NCBI GenBank assembly: GCA_902470815.1
Contig: CABRHS010000003.1
Span: forward strand, 1 to 64,000
Source of the DNA: an uncultured Collinsella sp.
GTDB lineage: Bacteria; Actinomycetota; Coriobacteriia; Coriobacteriales; Coriobacteriaceae
Length of the DNA: 64,000 bases
Reading direction: 5' to 3'
The notes under the pieces were generated by a model. It did not search any database and was not told the DNA's origin. It was given only the letters and a program-made list of their open reading frames with translations. Shown piece after piece: positions 38,357 through 48,651 of the stretch. The position numbers and the translations under genes were made by a program. Positions within the stretch are counted from its first letter, which is position 1. Each line of letters opens with the position of its first letter.

Positions 38357-39691
38357 ATGGCGAGACGAGCAAGCGTGACGTGCGCGGCGCTGCGCCGTGT
38401 TCCCGTTGCGTGCGCGTTGCTGCTTCTGGTGGGCCTTTGGTCCGCGTCCGCCCGCATATGCACGCGCCACGTCCATGAGCTCGCTCAAGAGGCATCGACT
38501 CAGGCGCCCGGCTTGCCGTTGGCATACGGTGACCAGGTGGAGCTGCCGGCGCGTTTTGAATCGACCATCGTGTACACGAGCCTGGATGCGCCGGGAGCGG
38601 GAGAGGCGACGGAGCGCGTGACCTGGGATGATTCGTGGTTCACCGCGGATGAGGCGGCGTACAACCACGAGCTCGCCCACGCGAGCTCCGTCCTCGCGGC
38701 GCTCGCATACTCCGAATCCGGCCATTACCAGGCGCGCGCCGCGGCGCCCGCGTACATGGAGAACGCGCTGCTCTCCCTGGGATTCGATGCCGCATCCACG
38801 GAGTCGTACCGTTTTCGCAGCGAGGTGGTGGACGAGGTGCTCAACCTGGTCACCGATGACGCGGACGGGGTGGCCTACACCATAGCGCGCAAGCATCTCG
38901 CGCCGAGCGCGGAGGGGGACTCCTCGCCGCGGGACCTCATAATGGTGAGCGTGCGCGGCAGTTACGGATCGGAATGGTTGAGCAATCTCGACCTGTCCCC
39001 AAGCGAGTCCGACGATCATGGCGGATACGCCCGCGCCGCCAGGGAGATATGCGACGACCTGGACGGCTGGGTGGCCGAGTCGAAGATGCTCGGGGCCGAG
39101 GTCTCGGTGCTGCTCACCGGCCACAGCAGGGGAGGCGCCGTGGCCAATCTGGTTGCCGCGCAGGTCGATGACCTCCGTGCTGGGCAAGGCGAGGACGGTG
39201 CCGGGGCCACGAGCGGCGGGCGCGCACTCGCGGGCGCGGATCGCGTGTACGCCTACACCTTCGCGTCTCCGGCGACCACGCTCAGCCCTTGCGCCCATGA
39301 TCGGGGCTACGCCAACATCTTCAACATAGCCAACCCCTCGGACATCATGCCGTACCTGCCGCTCGCCGAATGGGGCTACGCGCGCTACGGAGCCGATGTT
39401 CCGCTCCCGTCCATTGACGACGAGGGCTTTGGGGAGGACCATGCCCGGATGCGCGATGCGTACGAACGCTCGGTCGGGGTGGCGTGCGGGGCCGATCCCG
39501 CCGACAAGCGCGTGGTTGACGCCGTGCTCGCCGAGATCTCGACCGATGTGAGGTCCGTGCGCGAGCTGGTCACGCCGTGGGGCGCCATGAGGGTGTTCGC
39601 GTCGGTCGCCGCGAACGTGGACCCCGTGCGCATCTTGTACAGCCATTACCCGAGCACGTACATCGCATGGATGCGCGTGCTCGGCGCGTGA
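38357..39691 (+). CDS. membrane-anchored lipase-like alpha/beta hydrolase
   Basis: A 444-aa protein with an N-terminal membrane/signal segment (about 15-31, VACALLLLVGLWSASA), then an extracytoplasmic alpha/beta hydrolase of the class 3 lipase/Mbeg1-like type. The nucleophile elbow is LTGHSRGGAVAN (about 253-264), with later YTFASPATT and the NPSDIMPYLPL segment holding the likely acidic residue. A late His in ILYSHYPSTY may complete the triad. Start at the ATG 38357; RBS is weak. The stop is close to an intergenic repeat. Confidence 0.78.
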   Translation: MARRASVTCAALRRVPVACALLLLVGLWSASARICTRHVHELAQEASTQAPGLPLAYGDQVELPARFESTIVYTSLDAPGAGEATERVTWDDSWFTADEAAYNHELAHASSVLAALAYSESGHYQARAAAPAYMENALLSLGFDAASTESYRFRSEVVDEVLNLVTDDADGVAYTIARKHLAPSAEGDSSPRDLIMVSVRGSYGSEWLSNLDLSPSESDDHGGYARAAREICDDLDGWVAESKMLGAEVSVLLTGHSRGGAVANLVAAQVDDLRAGQGEDGAGATSGGRALAGADRVYAYTFASPATTLSPCAHDRGYANIFNIANPSDIMPYLPLAEWGYARYGADVPLPSIDDEGFGEDHARMRDAYERSVGVACGADPADKRVVDAVLAEISTDVRSVRELVTPWGAMRVFASVAANVDPVRILYSHYPSTYIAWMRVLGA

Positions 39692-39713
39692 CGCGCATCC
39701 CGGGACCGGGTGC

Positions 39714-39746
39714 ATGTGCAATTGGGGTCGGGTGCATTTTGCACAT
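39714..39746. repeat. dispersed intergenic hairpin repeat, copy 1
   Basis: An 8-bp perfect inverted repeat ATGTGCAA/TTGCACAT flanks the core ATTGGGGTCGGGTGC. It lies between the convergent lipase-like and rlmD genes. Related copies are at 63728-63841. The function could be an mRNA 3'-end hairpin, but no T run is present. Confidence 0.65.
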
Positions 39747-39751
39747 TGCCC

Positions 39752-41017
39752 CTACGGGTGGGATAGCGTGGCGACCATCTCGGTGTGGGCCGTGTGCGGG
39801 AACAGGTCAACGGGGGTGAGCGCATCGACGCGGTACCCCGCGGCGCCGAAGAGCTCGAGGTCGCGCACCTGCGTGACGGGGTTGCAGCTGATGTAGACGA
39901 TGCGGCGCGGGGCGAGCGCGACCGTCGCGTCGACGAATGCGGGCGTGGAGCCGGCCCGCGGTGGGTCCATCACCAGGACGTCGACGGCGTCGCGCCGCCC
40001 GGCGGCATCCCCCATGTACTCGGTCGCATCGCGCGCGATGAACTCGGATATGGTTTCAAGGTCGTTGACCTGGGCGTTTCTCTGGGCGTCGCGCACCCCC
40101 TCGACGTTGCGCTCGACTCCGATGAGCCGGATCTCCGACCCCGCCGCCCGCGCGTGCGAGGCGGCGGCCAGCCCGATGGTGCCGCTTCCGCAATATGTGT
40201 CCAGAACCGTGTCGCCGTCGCGGAGCGCCATGCCCTTGATGGCCTGTAGGTAGAGAACCTCGGTCTGCTGGGGGTTGACCTGGTAGAACGAGACGGGCGA
40301 GATCTCGAACGTGCAGTCGAGCAGCTGGTCGCGCATGCGCGCCGCCCCGTGGAGCACACGGGTCTCGCCGCCCAGCACGGCGTTCGTGACGCGCGGGTTG
40401 ACGTTCTGCGCGATGGTCACAAGCTCCGGATGTGCCCGCGAGATGGCGCGGACCAACTCGTCGAGGCGCGAGACCTCGCGGCTGCGGGTCACCAGGGTGA
40501 GCATGGATTCGCCCGTGCGCCAACCGCGGCGCACGATGGCGTGGCGCAGCTGGCCCTGCCGGCGGTCTTCGTCATATGCGGGAATACCGAGCTCTGTCGC
40601 GATGCGGGCAACGTCGTTGAGCGTCTCGCGGGCCCCCGGTGCCTCGACGGCGCATGCCGGGCAGGGGACGATGGCGTGGCTGCCACGGGCGAAGAAGCCG
40701 CTCATGACCCGCCCATCGCCTCCCGGGGCGAAGGGGGTGGACGCCTTGTGGCGGAATGCGCGAGGCGAGGCGAGGGGGGCGTCCTCCACGGTTACGGGGC
40801 CGGACTCGCCAGAGGGCCCCATGCCCAGGACCGGGGCGACCTCGACGTCCCATCCAAAGCGGCCGATCAGCGGCTGGTAGAGCTCGGCCATCGCGGCGTG
40901 CTTGCGCGCGAGTTGCTTGCGATAGGGAAGGCCGAGCCATTCGCATCCGCCGCAGTCGCGCATGATGGGGCATGGGGCCTTGCGGTCTACGGGGTTCGAT
41001 GATCGTTTTTGCGCCAT
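39752..41017 (-). CDS. rlmD: 23S rRNA (uracil1939-C5)-methyltransferase RlmD-like
   Basis: A 421-aa SAM-dependent RNA methyltransferase of the RumA/TrmA group. It has the iron-sulfur Cys pattern CPIMRDCGGC (about 16-25) with a fourth Cys in the CPACA segment, the SAM site VLDTYCGSGTIG, the DPPRAG motif, and the catalytic Cys in YISCNP. An N-terminal TRAM domain is missing, which occurs in other Gram-positive members. The gene is divergent from the second ABC operon. Exact uridine target (1939 or another) is inferred. Confidence 0.9.
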   Translation of the reverse strand: MAQKRSSNPVDRKAPCPIMRDCGGCEWLGLPYRKQLARKHAAMAELYQPLIGRFGWDVEVAPVLGMGPSGESGPVTVEDAPLASPRAFRHKASTPFAPGGDGRVMSGFFARGSHAIVPCPACAVEAPGARETLNDVARIATELGIPAYDEDRRQGQLRHAIVRRGWRTGESMLTLVTRSREVSRLDELVRAISRAHPELVTIAQNVNPRVTNAVLGGETRVLHGAARMRDQLLDCTFEISPVSFYQVNPQQTEVLYLQAIKGMALRDGDTVLDTYCGSGTIGLAAASHARAAGSEIRLIGVERNVEGVRDAQRNAQVNDLETISEFIARDATEYMGDAAGRRDAVDVLVMDPPRAGSTPAFVDATVALAPRRIVYISCNPVTQVRDLELFGAAGYRVDALTPVDLFPHTAHTEMVATLSHP

Positions 41018-41054
41018 GTGCCGTCCGTTCTTGCCGAGGTTTGTCTGCGGACAA

Positions 41055-41063
41055 TTTTAGCAA
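41055..41063 (-). promoter_or_regulatory. extended -10 promoter of rlmD
   Basis: On the minus strand TG-C-TAAAAT (complement of 41055-41063) is a good extended -10, about 38 bp upstream of the rlmD ATG. No clear -35 is visible, as expected for extended -10 promoters. Confidence 0.5.
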
Positions 41064-41079
41064 GCATGGCCTTCGCCCT

Positions 41080-41146
41080 TGCACTCCATCTTACTAAAGT
41101 GATATTCTCTCAACCGTCGCGCAAGACACTTTAGCAAACTAAAGTA
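41080..41146 (+). promoter_or_regulatory. promoter and candidate operator of the second ABC operon
   Basis: TTGCAC (41080-41085) and TATTCT (41104-41109) are 18 bp apart. A half-site CTAAAGT (41095-41101) lies in the spacer, and a perfect inverted repeat ACTTTAG-CAAA-CTAAAGT (41129-41146) lies just downstream of the predicted start of transcription. This is a plausible repressor operator for nutrient-responsive control of amino-acid uptake. The regulator is not identified. Confidence 0.55.
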
Positions 41147-41168
41147 CACGCAGGGGAAAGGATATGAC

Positions 41169-42089
41169 ATGAAGATGACGAAGTTGCCCGGTGCTTTCAA
41201 AGCGATGGCCGACTCGTTCACGTTTGCCGGCGGTGTGACCCGTCGCTCGCTTATGGCGGGCGCGGCGTCGGCGTTCCTGGCGGTCGCGCTGCTGGCCGGT
41301 TGCGGAGGCGCCCCGGGGGCAGATGCAGACACGCCGCCCGGCTCCTCCCCAGCGTCCGCTGAAGACGGGTCCGCGGTCGCGACGGGCACGCTCATCGTGG
41401 GGTTCGACCAGTCGTATCCGCCCTACGGGTACGTGGGGGACGATGGCGAGTTCACGGGTTTCGACCTCGACTTGGCGAAAGCCGTGGCCGAGAGGCAGGG
41501 ATGGGAGGTCAAGTACGAGCCCATCGATTGGGAGGCGAAGGACGCGTTGCTCAAATCCGGTGCCATCAACTGCATCTGGAACGGCTTCACCATGGATGGG
41601 CGCGAGGACGATTACACCTTCTCCGATCCCTACATGTTGAACGCCCAGGTCGTGGTGGTGCGCGCCGAGAGCGGCATCGAGGACGCCGACGGCCTTGCGG
41701 GCAAGACCGTGGTGACGCAGGCCGACTCCGCCGCCGAGGCCGTTCTCAAGAACGACGCCGCGGCACTTGCCGCGACTTTCGCCTCGCTTGATGCCATCGG
41801 CGAATACAACACCGCGTTCATGCAGCTCGAATCGGGCGCCGTGGACGCCGTGGCGTGCGACCTGTCCATCGCCCAGTACCAGATGGCCGCCAAACCCGAC
41901 GCTTACGTCATGCTCGACGAGTATCTCTCCGAGGAGAACTACGCCGTGGGCTTCAAGAAGGGCGATACGGCGACCGCCGAGAAGGTCACGGAGACCCTCC
42001 GGGCCCTGTATGAGGACGGCACCGTCGAGAAGATCGCCTCCAAGTACGCCGACCTGGGCCTTTCAATCGAGAGCTGGCAAATCAAGTAG
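41169..42089 (+). CDS. amino-acid ABC transporter substrate-binding lipoprotein
   Basis: A 306-aa SBP family 3 protein. The N-terminus has the lipobox LAGC (Cys near 41) after RRSLMAGAAS, so it is a lipoprotein, possibly Tat-exported. The binding domain begins LIVGFDQSYPPYGYVG, with the family pattern GFDLDLAKAVA and YTFSDPYMLNAQVVVV; it resembles cystine and other polar amino-acid binders. RBS AAAGGA. First gene of a binding protein-permease-ATPase operon. Confidence 0.93.
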   Translation: MKMTKLPGAFKAMADSFTFAGGVTRRSLMAGAASAFLAVALLAGCGGAPGADADTPPGSSPASAEDGSAVATGTLIVGFDQSYPPYGYVGDDGEFTGFDLDLAKAVAERQGWEVKYEPIDWEAKDALLKSGAINCIWNGFTMDGREDDYTFSDPYMLNAQVVVVRAESGIEDADGLAGKTVVTQADSAAEAVLKNDAAALAATFASLDAIGEYNTAFMQLESGAVDAVACDLSIAQYQMAAKPDAYVMLDEYLSEENYAVGFKKGDTATAEKVTETLRALYEDGTVEKIASKYADLGLSIESWQIK

Positions 42090-42134
42090 GGCCGTCCCGG
42101 CGGCGCGGCGGCGCGAGGCGAACAAGGGGGAGCA

Positions 42135-42788
42135 GTGGAGATCGCCACCATGACTCAGATGCTCGTCGAGGGCTTTCTCACGAGCTTGCAGATATTCGCG
42201 TGGACGCTCATCGGGGCATTGCCGCTCGGCGTCGCGGTCGTGTTGCTGCGCACGAGCCGCTTCGCCGTGCTGCGCGGCGTGACGCGCGCGTACATCTCGG
42301 TCATGCGCGGCACCCCGCTCATGCTGCAGATGTTCGCGATCTACTTCATGCCGTTCTACGTGTTCGGCATCCAGCTCTCGCCGGCGTCCAAGTGGCAGGC
42401 GACCATCGCGGCGTTCGTCATCAACTACGCGGCCTATTTTGCCGAGATCTACCGCAGCGGCCTGCAGTCCATCCCGCGCGGGCAGTTTGAGGCGGCGGAG
42501 GTGCTGGGCTACTCAAAGGCGCAGACGTATCTGCACATCGTGCTTCCGCAGGTGGCCAAGCGCATCATGCCCGCCGTCGGCAACGAGGTGATCACATTGG
42601 TAAAGGACACGTCGCTCGCCTTCGCCATCGGCGTTGGCGAGATGTTCTCCACGGCCAAGGCGTTGGTGGCATCGCAGGTGAGCATGGTCCCGTTCGCGAT
42701 CGCGGCGGCGATCTACTGGCTCTTCAACTGCCTCGTCGAGCTCGCGCTGGGCGCCATCGAGAAGAAGCTGTCCTACTACAGCGATTAG
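42135..42788 (+). CDS. amino-acid ABC transporter permease
   Basis: A 217-aa membrane permease of the HisMQ type. EAA loop [20 protein letters not shown] (about 118-137) and five hydrophobic segments are visible. The start is the GTG at 42135 (after GGGGAG); ATG 42150 is an alternative. It likely works as a homodimer because only one permease gene is present. Confidence 0.94.
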   Translation: MEIATMTQMLVEGFLTSLQIFAWTLIGALPLGVAVVLLRTSRFAVLRGVTRAYISVMRGTPLMLQMFAIYFMPFYVFGIQLSPASKWQATIAAFVINYAAYFAEIYRSGLQSIPRGQFEAAEVLGYSKAQTYLHIVLPQVAKRIMPAVGNEVITLVKDTSLAFAIGVGEMFSTAKALVASQVSMVPFAIAAAIYWLFNCLVELALGAIEKKLSYYSD

Positions 42789-42817
42789 CGCATCGCAGTT
42801 CCGTTCCGGGGGTTCAC

Positions 42818-43579
<762 letters not shown>

Positions 43580-43704
43580 TGGGGAGGGGCCGCGCCGCGC
43601 TCGCGACCGCTTGCACGGGAGGCCCATCTGCGTCCGCATGCTTTGATAGGATGGGGCCAGTCGGATCACTTGCCCGCTGCGGCGGGGAATGAAAGCGGTG
43701 CACT

Positions 43705-46092
43705 ATGACGGACAAGCTCTACAAACTCCCCCTATTCGCCAAATCACAGCAGCTCAAGTCCTTTCCGGGCGCGGACGCCAAGCGCGTGTTCATGATCGCC
43801 GACGCCATCAAGCCCCAGCCCGAGAGGAGCATGGGCTATCTGGTGGAGCAGGTGAGCGGCCGTCAGGTGAGGATCCACGCATGGCTCGCCCTGGGCGGCG
43901 CCATCTTCGCGTGCGACGAGCCGATCTCCGAGCGCCCCGGGCGCGATCCCGACGCCGGCGTGTCCAGGGACGACGACGGCGACATCTTCTTCTTCGTCCG
44001 CTCCGAGGGCAGGCCCGTGAGGGTCGCCCATTTCACGCAGCGCGAGAAGGACGGGCGCCTCACCGTTTCCAGCTGTATGAACGATTTGGGGCCCTACGGT
44101 TCGGGCGCATACGATATCGACGCGATGGGTGCTGTCTGTTATCTGACGCAATGGCTGCTCCCGCGCGAGCACGGCGAGGCGATGCCCACGTTGACCGTCG
44201 CCGACATCCTGGACACGCTGCTCGAGTCGTCCTACCCCGACGCGCTCGATGCCCTGGTGTATCGCGGCGGCAAGGAGGGGGCGAGCGGATTCGAGCGGTA
44301 CGCGTCGCGCTCCCTTGCGGCCGCCGGCGCCGAGCTCGTGCGCCCGATCGCGGCGACGCACGACATCGACATCCGCCGTCTGGGATCGACCGGCCTGTTC
44401 TGGACAGGGTGCGATAAGCGCGAGCTCACCGATGCACAGGTCGACACCGTCCAGGCGGTGGAGGGTGCTCTCAATCGCCTGGTCTTCGCGGAGCACTGCC
44501 TGGGGGAGGACTCCTCACCCATGGTGGGCGGCCTGTCCGAGGGGGCGTGCGAGCGCGCTGCCCTCGCCTCGCTGCATTCGTTCGCCTCGGTCGCCGAGCA
44601 CCTCATGCGCGGGTGCGACCGCAAGAGCGACTTCATGGAGATCGCCGGCGCCCAGGCGTCCCGCGGTGGCGAGTGGGATCTGCGCACGCGATTCGCCGCT
44701 GCCGCCGAGGGCCTGCGCGCGCCCTTCTGCTTCGATTACGTCTTCGACTGCGATGCCTCCTCGGGCGTGTTTGCGGTTCAGGCGACCGTTCCCGTCGCCG
44801 GCGCCTTCCCCTTCCCGGAGGGCGCGCCGCAAAACGAGGCCCGCGCCGCCTATGCGCTGCGCCTGGCCATGACGCTCGCCGCGGCGGCCTTCGGCGCGGG
44901 CGTTGGGGTGGTGCGCGCCGTCGTCACGCTGCGCGAGCGCGACCTCGAGGGCCGCGCCATCGCCTCGCTCGAATTCAGCCGCCAGATGTTCGCCATGCAG
45001 CTCATGCCCGCCCTGCACTCCGGCGCCATTCTCGATGGCTCCCTGTCCCCCGAAGGGCTCATCGAGGGTCTCGCGCCCCGCGCGCTGCGCATGGAGGCCG
45101 GCGAGCTCGGCGCGCTGCTGCCCGTCGACCCCATCGACGCGGGGTTGCCGGAGCGTGCGGTCAAGATGGCGGATGACGCGCGTCCGCTGCCGGCGGATCT
45201 GGTCGAGCCCCTGCGCGCGGACCTCGTCTCGGACCTTGACATCTTCGACACGGGTGACGACCCGCTGCGCGAGCGCTTCGGCGAGATCTCGGAGCGCTAT
45301 CGCGAGGCCTCGGCGCCCGAGGAAGAGGCTCCCGTCGCCAGTGAGCTGGCCGACCTGATCGCCGCCTACGATGCCGCCCAGATGCTCGAGGACGACTCGG
45401 CCCTCCCCCTGTACTGCGTGAACATGGTCTCGCGCGTCATCGTGGGGGAGCGCGACGGCGGCCCGGAGACGCGCTACCGCAAGATTCCCGATACCATGTT
45501 CGACGCGCGTTCGTTGCTGTGCCGCATCTACCGCGAGCAGGGCAACATCGAGGACGCGATTCGCTTGGGCGAGGAGCTCGTGCGGCTCGCCCCCACCTCG
45601 TTCACGGCCTATCACACGCTGGCGCTCGCCTTGCGCGAGGCGGATCGCATGGATGACGCGGTGCGTGCGCTCGTGGAGGGCCTGGGCGTCGCGTCCGACC
45701 CGACCGACATCGCCTGCGCGTACTACCGCCTGGGGTTCTACTTCTGGCAGGGCGGCGACCCGTCGCTCGGCCTGGCCTGCTACACCATGGTCAAGCCCGG
45801 CACGTTTTTCTTTGGGGAGGCCCAGTCCGAGATGCAGGAGCTCATGCAGCAGAGCCGCTTGGGCCGTCGGCCCGACCTCGACGAGGCCCGAGCCCTCCTG
45901 CGTGCCGACGGCGTGCCGGTTGCCCCCGTGCCGCAGCTGGGCGAGATGGCCGCCAAGGCCGGCATAGCCCTGGTGGACGCCGGCATGTTCGACGCGGCAC
46001 ACTCGCTCGTGCACTTCCTCTCGAGTCTGGACGTCGCCCCCAACAGTTTTGACGTGCTCGCCTCCGTTCGCCGCTCCCTCGCAAGGGGTTAG
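43705..46092 (+). CDS. large TPR-containing protein of unknown function
   Basis: A 795-aa soluble protein, no signal peptide. It is rich in Ala, Asp and Glu. The C-terminal third has helical repeats with TPR-like spacing (FDARSLLCRIYREQGNIEDA, then TAYHTLALALREADRMDDA, about 600-660, then a third in the ACAYYRLGFYFWQGG region). The first two thirds (about 1-560) show no family I recognise. It is 125 nt after the ABC ATPase and ends at a hairpin. It may be an assembly or scaffold protein, but this is only a guess from the repeats. Confidence 0.72.
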   Translation: MTDKLYKLPLFAKSQQLKSFPGADAKRVFMIADAIKPQPERSMGYLVEQVSGRQVRIHAWLALGGAIFACDEPISERPGRDPDAGVSRDDDGDIFFFVRSEGRPVRVAHFTQREKDGRLTVSSCMNDLGPYGSGAYDIDAMGAVCYLTQWLLPREHGEAMPTLTVADILDTLLESSYPDALDALVYRGGKEGASGFERYASRSLAAAGAELVRPIAATHDIDIRRLGSTGLFWTGCDKRELTDAQVDTVQAVEGALNRLVFAEHCLGEDSSPMVGGLSEGACERAALASLHSFASVAEHLMRGCDRKSDFMEIAGAQASRGGEWDLRTRFAAAAEGLRAPFCFDYVFDCDASSGVFAVQATVPVAGAFPFPEGAPQNEARAAYALRLAMTLAAAAFGAGVGVVRAVVTLRERDLEGRAIASLEFSRQMFAMQLMPALHSGAILDGSLSPEGLIEGLAPRALRMEAGELGALLPVDPIDAGLPERAVKMADDARPLPADLVEPLRADLVSDLDIFDTGDDPLRERFGEISERYREASAPEEEAPVASELADLIAAYDAAQMLEDDSALPLYCVNMVSRVIVGERDGGPETRYRKIPDTMFDARSLLCRIYREQGNIEDAIRLGEELVRLAPTSFTAYHTLALALREADRMDDAVRALVEGLGVASDPTDIACAYYRLGFYFWQGGDPSLGLACYTMVKPGTFFFGEAQSEMQELMQQSRLGRRPDLDEARALLRADGVPVAPVPQLGEMAAKAGIALVDAGMFDAAHSLVHFLSSLDVAPNSFDVLASVRRSLARG

Positions 46093-46112
46093 CCGGTCCG
46101 CAACTCCTCCCA

Positions 46113-46145
46113 CGGCCCGCCGTCCCGTCTTCGGGCGGCGGGCCG
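46113..46145 (+). terminator. hairpin after the TPR gene
   Basis: CGGCCCGCCG (46113-46122) pairs with CGGCGGGCCG (46136-46145). Only TT follows, so it is a strong hairpin with a poor T tract. Confidence 0.5.
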
Positions 46146-46339
46146 TTCGCTCTCGCGGGCGGCAGGCAGTCTTCGCGCCCAGCCGCCCGCCGCGCCCGCG
46201 CCCACGCCCGCCGATGCGCGTGAGTATGAAAACCGCCCCGGGGGTAGGCTCATGCCATACGGCTGTCGTGCGGGATGCACAGGGCACCTCGCACGCATTT
46301 TCGGCGCGAATACCTCGCGCTGGGAAAGGGAGGTGTCCC

Positions 46340-48406
46340 ATGGGTGCACCCAAGACTGGTAACGTGAGGAACGTGGTGCTCGTAGGCCAAGGCGGGGTGG
46401 GCAAGACCTCGCTCGCGGAGGCCATGCTCCACCTTTCCGGAAAGACCGCCCGCCTGGGCGGCCACGGCGGCACCAAGCCCACACTCGATTACGACGCGGA
46501 AGAGGTCAAGCGCGAGTTCTCGATCTCGACGGCCATCGCGCCCATCGACTGGAAGGCCGCCCGCATCAACGTGCTGGACGCCCCGTGCTACCCCGACTTC
46601 ATCGGCGACGCCTACGCCGCCATGAGCGTGTGCGAAACCGCCCTGTTCGTGGTCGATGCCGCCGAGGGCCCGCAGCCCACCACCGTCAAGCTGTGGTACG
46701 CGGCCGAGGACCTGCGCCTGGCGCGCGCCGTGTTCGTGAACCGCGTGGACAAGGAGAACGCCGACTTCGAGATGTGCCTCGACATGCTCCGCGAGCGCTT
46801 CGGCATGCGCCTGGGGGCCGTCACGCTGCCCTGGGGCACGGGCGAGGACTTCGACGGCATCATCGACCTGGTGCGCATGAAGGCCCGCCATTGCGATGGC
46901 ACCAAGCAGACCGAGTCCGAGATCCCCGAGGAGTACCGTGCCGCCGCCGAGGCCGCGCATGAGACCCTGTGCGAGCTCGTGGCCGAGGCCGACGACGATC
47001 TCATGGAGAAGTACCTGGAGGGTGAGCCGCTCACCCAGGAGGAGGTCGAGGGCCTGCTCGCCAAGGCCATCGCCAAGCGCCTGTTCGTTCCCGTGTTCGC
47101 CGGTTCCTGCGTGAGGGAGCAGGGCGTGAACTCGCTTATGGACGACATCGCCACCTACTTCCCCGCCCCCACCGATTACGGCGAGATGCCGCTCATCGAC
47201 GGCGACACCCTCAAGATCTCCTCGGAGGACGAGCGCCCCGTGGTCTTCGACTTCAAGACGTTGAACGACCCGCAGCAGGGCCGCCTCTCCTTCCTCAAGG
47301 TGCTCACCGGCACCATCGAGCCGGGCATGGAGCTGGTGAACGCCCGCACACGCAAGGGCGAACGTCTCACGCACCTGTACGTGATGTGCGGCCGCGAGAT
47401 GACCGAGGTGGGCCATGCCTACGCGGGCGACATCATCGTGGTTCCCAAGATGGGCGCCGAGACGGGCGACACCCTCTCGGTCACCGGCAAGGTGGAGGCC
47501 GCGGCGTTCAAGTTCCCCAACTCCCAGTACCGCATCGCCATCGAGGCCGAGAACCGCTCCGATGAGGACAAGCTGTTCACCTTCATCGAGAAGGCTTGCG
47601 AGGCCGATCCCACCATGAGCATCGACCGCGACGAGGAGACGGCCCAGACCATCATCTCCGCAGTGGGTGAGGCCCAGGTGAGCGTGCTGCTCAACCGTCT
47701 TGAGGACCGTACCAAGGTGGCCGCGCACATCGTGCCCCTGCGCATCCCGTATCGCGAGACCATCCGCCGCGTGGCCTCCGCCCAGGGCCGCCACAAGAAG
47801 CAGACCGGCGGCGCCGGCCAGTTCGGTGACTGCTACCTGCGCGTGGAGCCGCTACTCGACGGCGCCGAGTACGAGTTCGTCGACGAGGTCGTGGGTGGCC
47901 GCATCCCGCGCTCGCTCATCCCCGCGGTCGACAAGGGCGTGCAGGAGACCATGAAGGACGGCGTGATCGCGGGCTACCCGCTCACGGGCATCCGCGTGGC
48001 CTGCTACGACGGCTCTTACCATCCGGTCGACTCCAACGAGATGGCGTTCCGCACGGCGGCGCGCATCGGCCTCAAGAAGGCGTGCGAGGACGCCGACCCC
48101 GTGGTGCTCGAGCCCATGGAGGACATCACGGTGACGATTCCCGAGAGCTACGCAGGCGCGGTGATGGGCGACGTGTCCGCCAGCCGCGGTCGCGTGACCG
48201 GCATGGACACCAATGACCGCGGCGAAACCGTCGTGACCGCCACGGTGCCCTACGCCGAGCTCGTCGACTACGCCACGCGCCTGCGGTCGCTTACGCGCGG
48301 CACCGGCGATTTCACCATGGAGCCCGCCGGCTACGAGCAGGTGCCCTATGACGTGCAGCAAAAGCTCGTGGAGATCTACGAGCACAACCGCGCGCAGGGA
48401 AGGTAG
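46340..48406 (+). CDS. EF-G-like translation GTPase (FusA2-like)
   Basis: A 688-aa paralogue of elongation factor G, similar to the EF-G2/FusA2 group of actinobacteria. It has G1 GQGGVGKTS (about 14-22), domains II-V, and the domain IV segment GGAGQFGDCYL. The nucleotide-binding motifs are degenerate: the G3 segment reads DAPCYPDF (D80-F87) in place of DTPGHVDF, and G4 is NRVD (134-137). The position of the catalytic His is Tyr. It is therefore unlikely to be the main EF-G. Start at the ATG 46340 follows AAAGGGAGG. Confidence 0.9.
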   Translation: MGAPKTGNVRNVVLVGQGGVGKTSLAEAMLHLSGKTARLGGHGGTKPTLDYDAEEVKREFSISTAIAPIDWKAARINVLDAPCYPDFIGDAYAAMSVCETALFVVDAAEGPQPTTVKLWYAAEDLRLARAVFVNRVDKENADFEMCLDMLRERFGMRLGAVTLPWGTGEDFDGIIDLVRMKARHCDGTKQTESEIPEEYRAAAEAAHETLCELVAEADDDLMEKYLEGEPLTQEEVEGLLAKAIAKRLFVPVFAGSCVREQGVNSLMDDIATYFPAPTDYGEMPLIDGDTLKISSEDERPVVFDFKTLNDPQQGRLSFLKVLTGTIEPGMELVNARTRKGERLTHLYVMCGREMTEVGHAYAGDIIVVPKMGAETGDTLSVTGKVEAAAFKFPNSQYRIAIEAENRSDEDKLFTFIEKACEADPTMSIDRDEETAQTIISAVGEAQVSVLLNRLEDRTKVAAHIVPLRIPYRETIRRVASAQGRHKKQTGGAGQFGDCYLRVEPLLDGAEYEFVDEVVGGRIPRSLIPAVDKGVQETMKDGVIAGYPLTGIRVACYDGSYHPVDSNEMAFRTAARIGLKKACEDADPVVLEPMEDITVTIPESYAGAVMGDVSASRGRVTGMDTNDRGETVVTATVPYAELVDYATRLRSLTRGTGDFTMEPAGYEQVPYDVQQKLVEIYEHNRAQGR

Positions 48407-48481
48407 GCGCTCGTTCTTTTCTGCAGGGCGCGCATCGCCCGCCTTGTAATGGCTGGTGCGCACGCGCTTTGATTTGTAAGG

Positions 48482-48512
48482 CCCGGTATGTCGAAAGGCA
48501 TACCGGGTTTTT
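48482..48512 (+). terminator. rho-independent terminator of the EF-G-like gene
   Basis: CCCGGTATG pairs perfectly with CATACCGGG around an 8-nt loop and is followed by T5. It lies about 75 bp after the stop. Confidence 0.85.
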
Positions 48513-48651
48513 ACATGCGGGGGTGTTCATTCGTCGTCCTGCTGTTCCGCTCCTTACACGATTGCCCGCGAGGTTGACGCGGCCGTTGCTGCCCCCTAAT
48601 GCGCGCGCCCCAACATTGATGGGGCATATGTATACGAATGGATGGAGCAGC

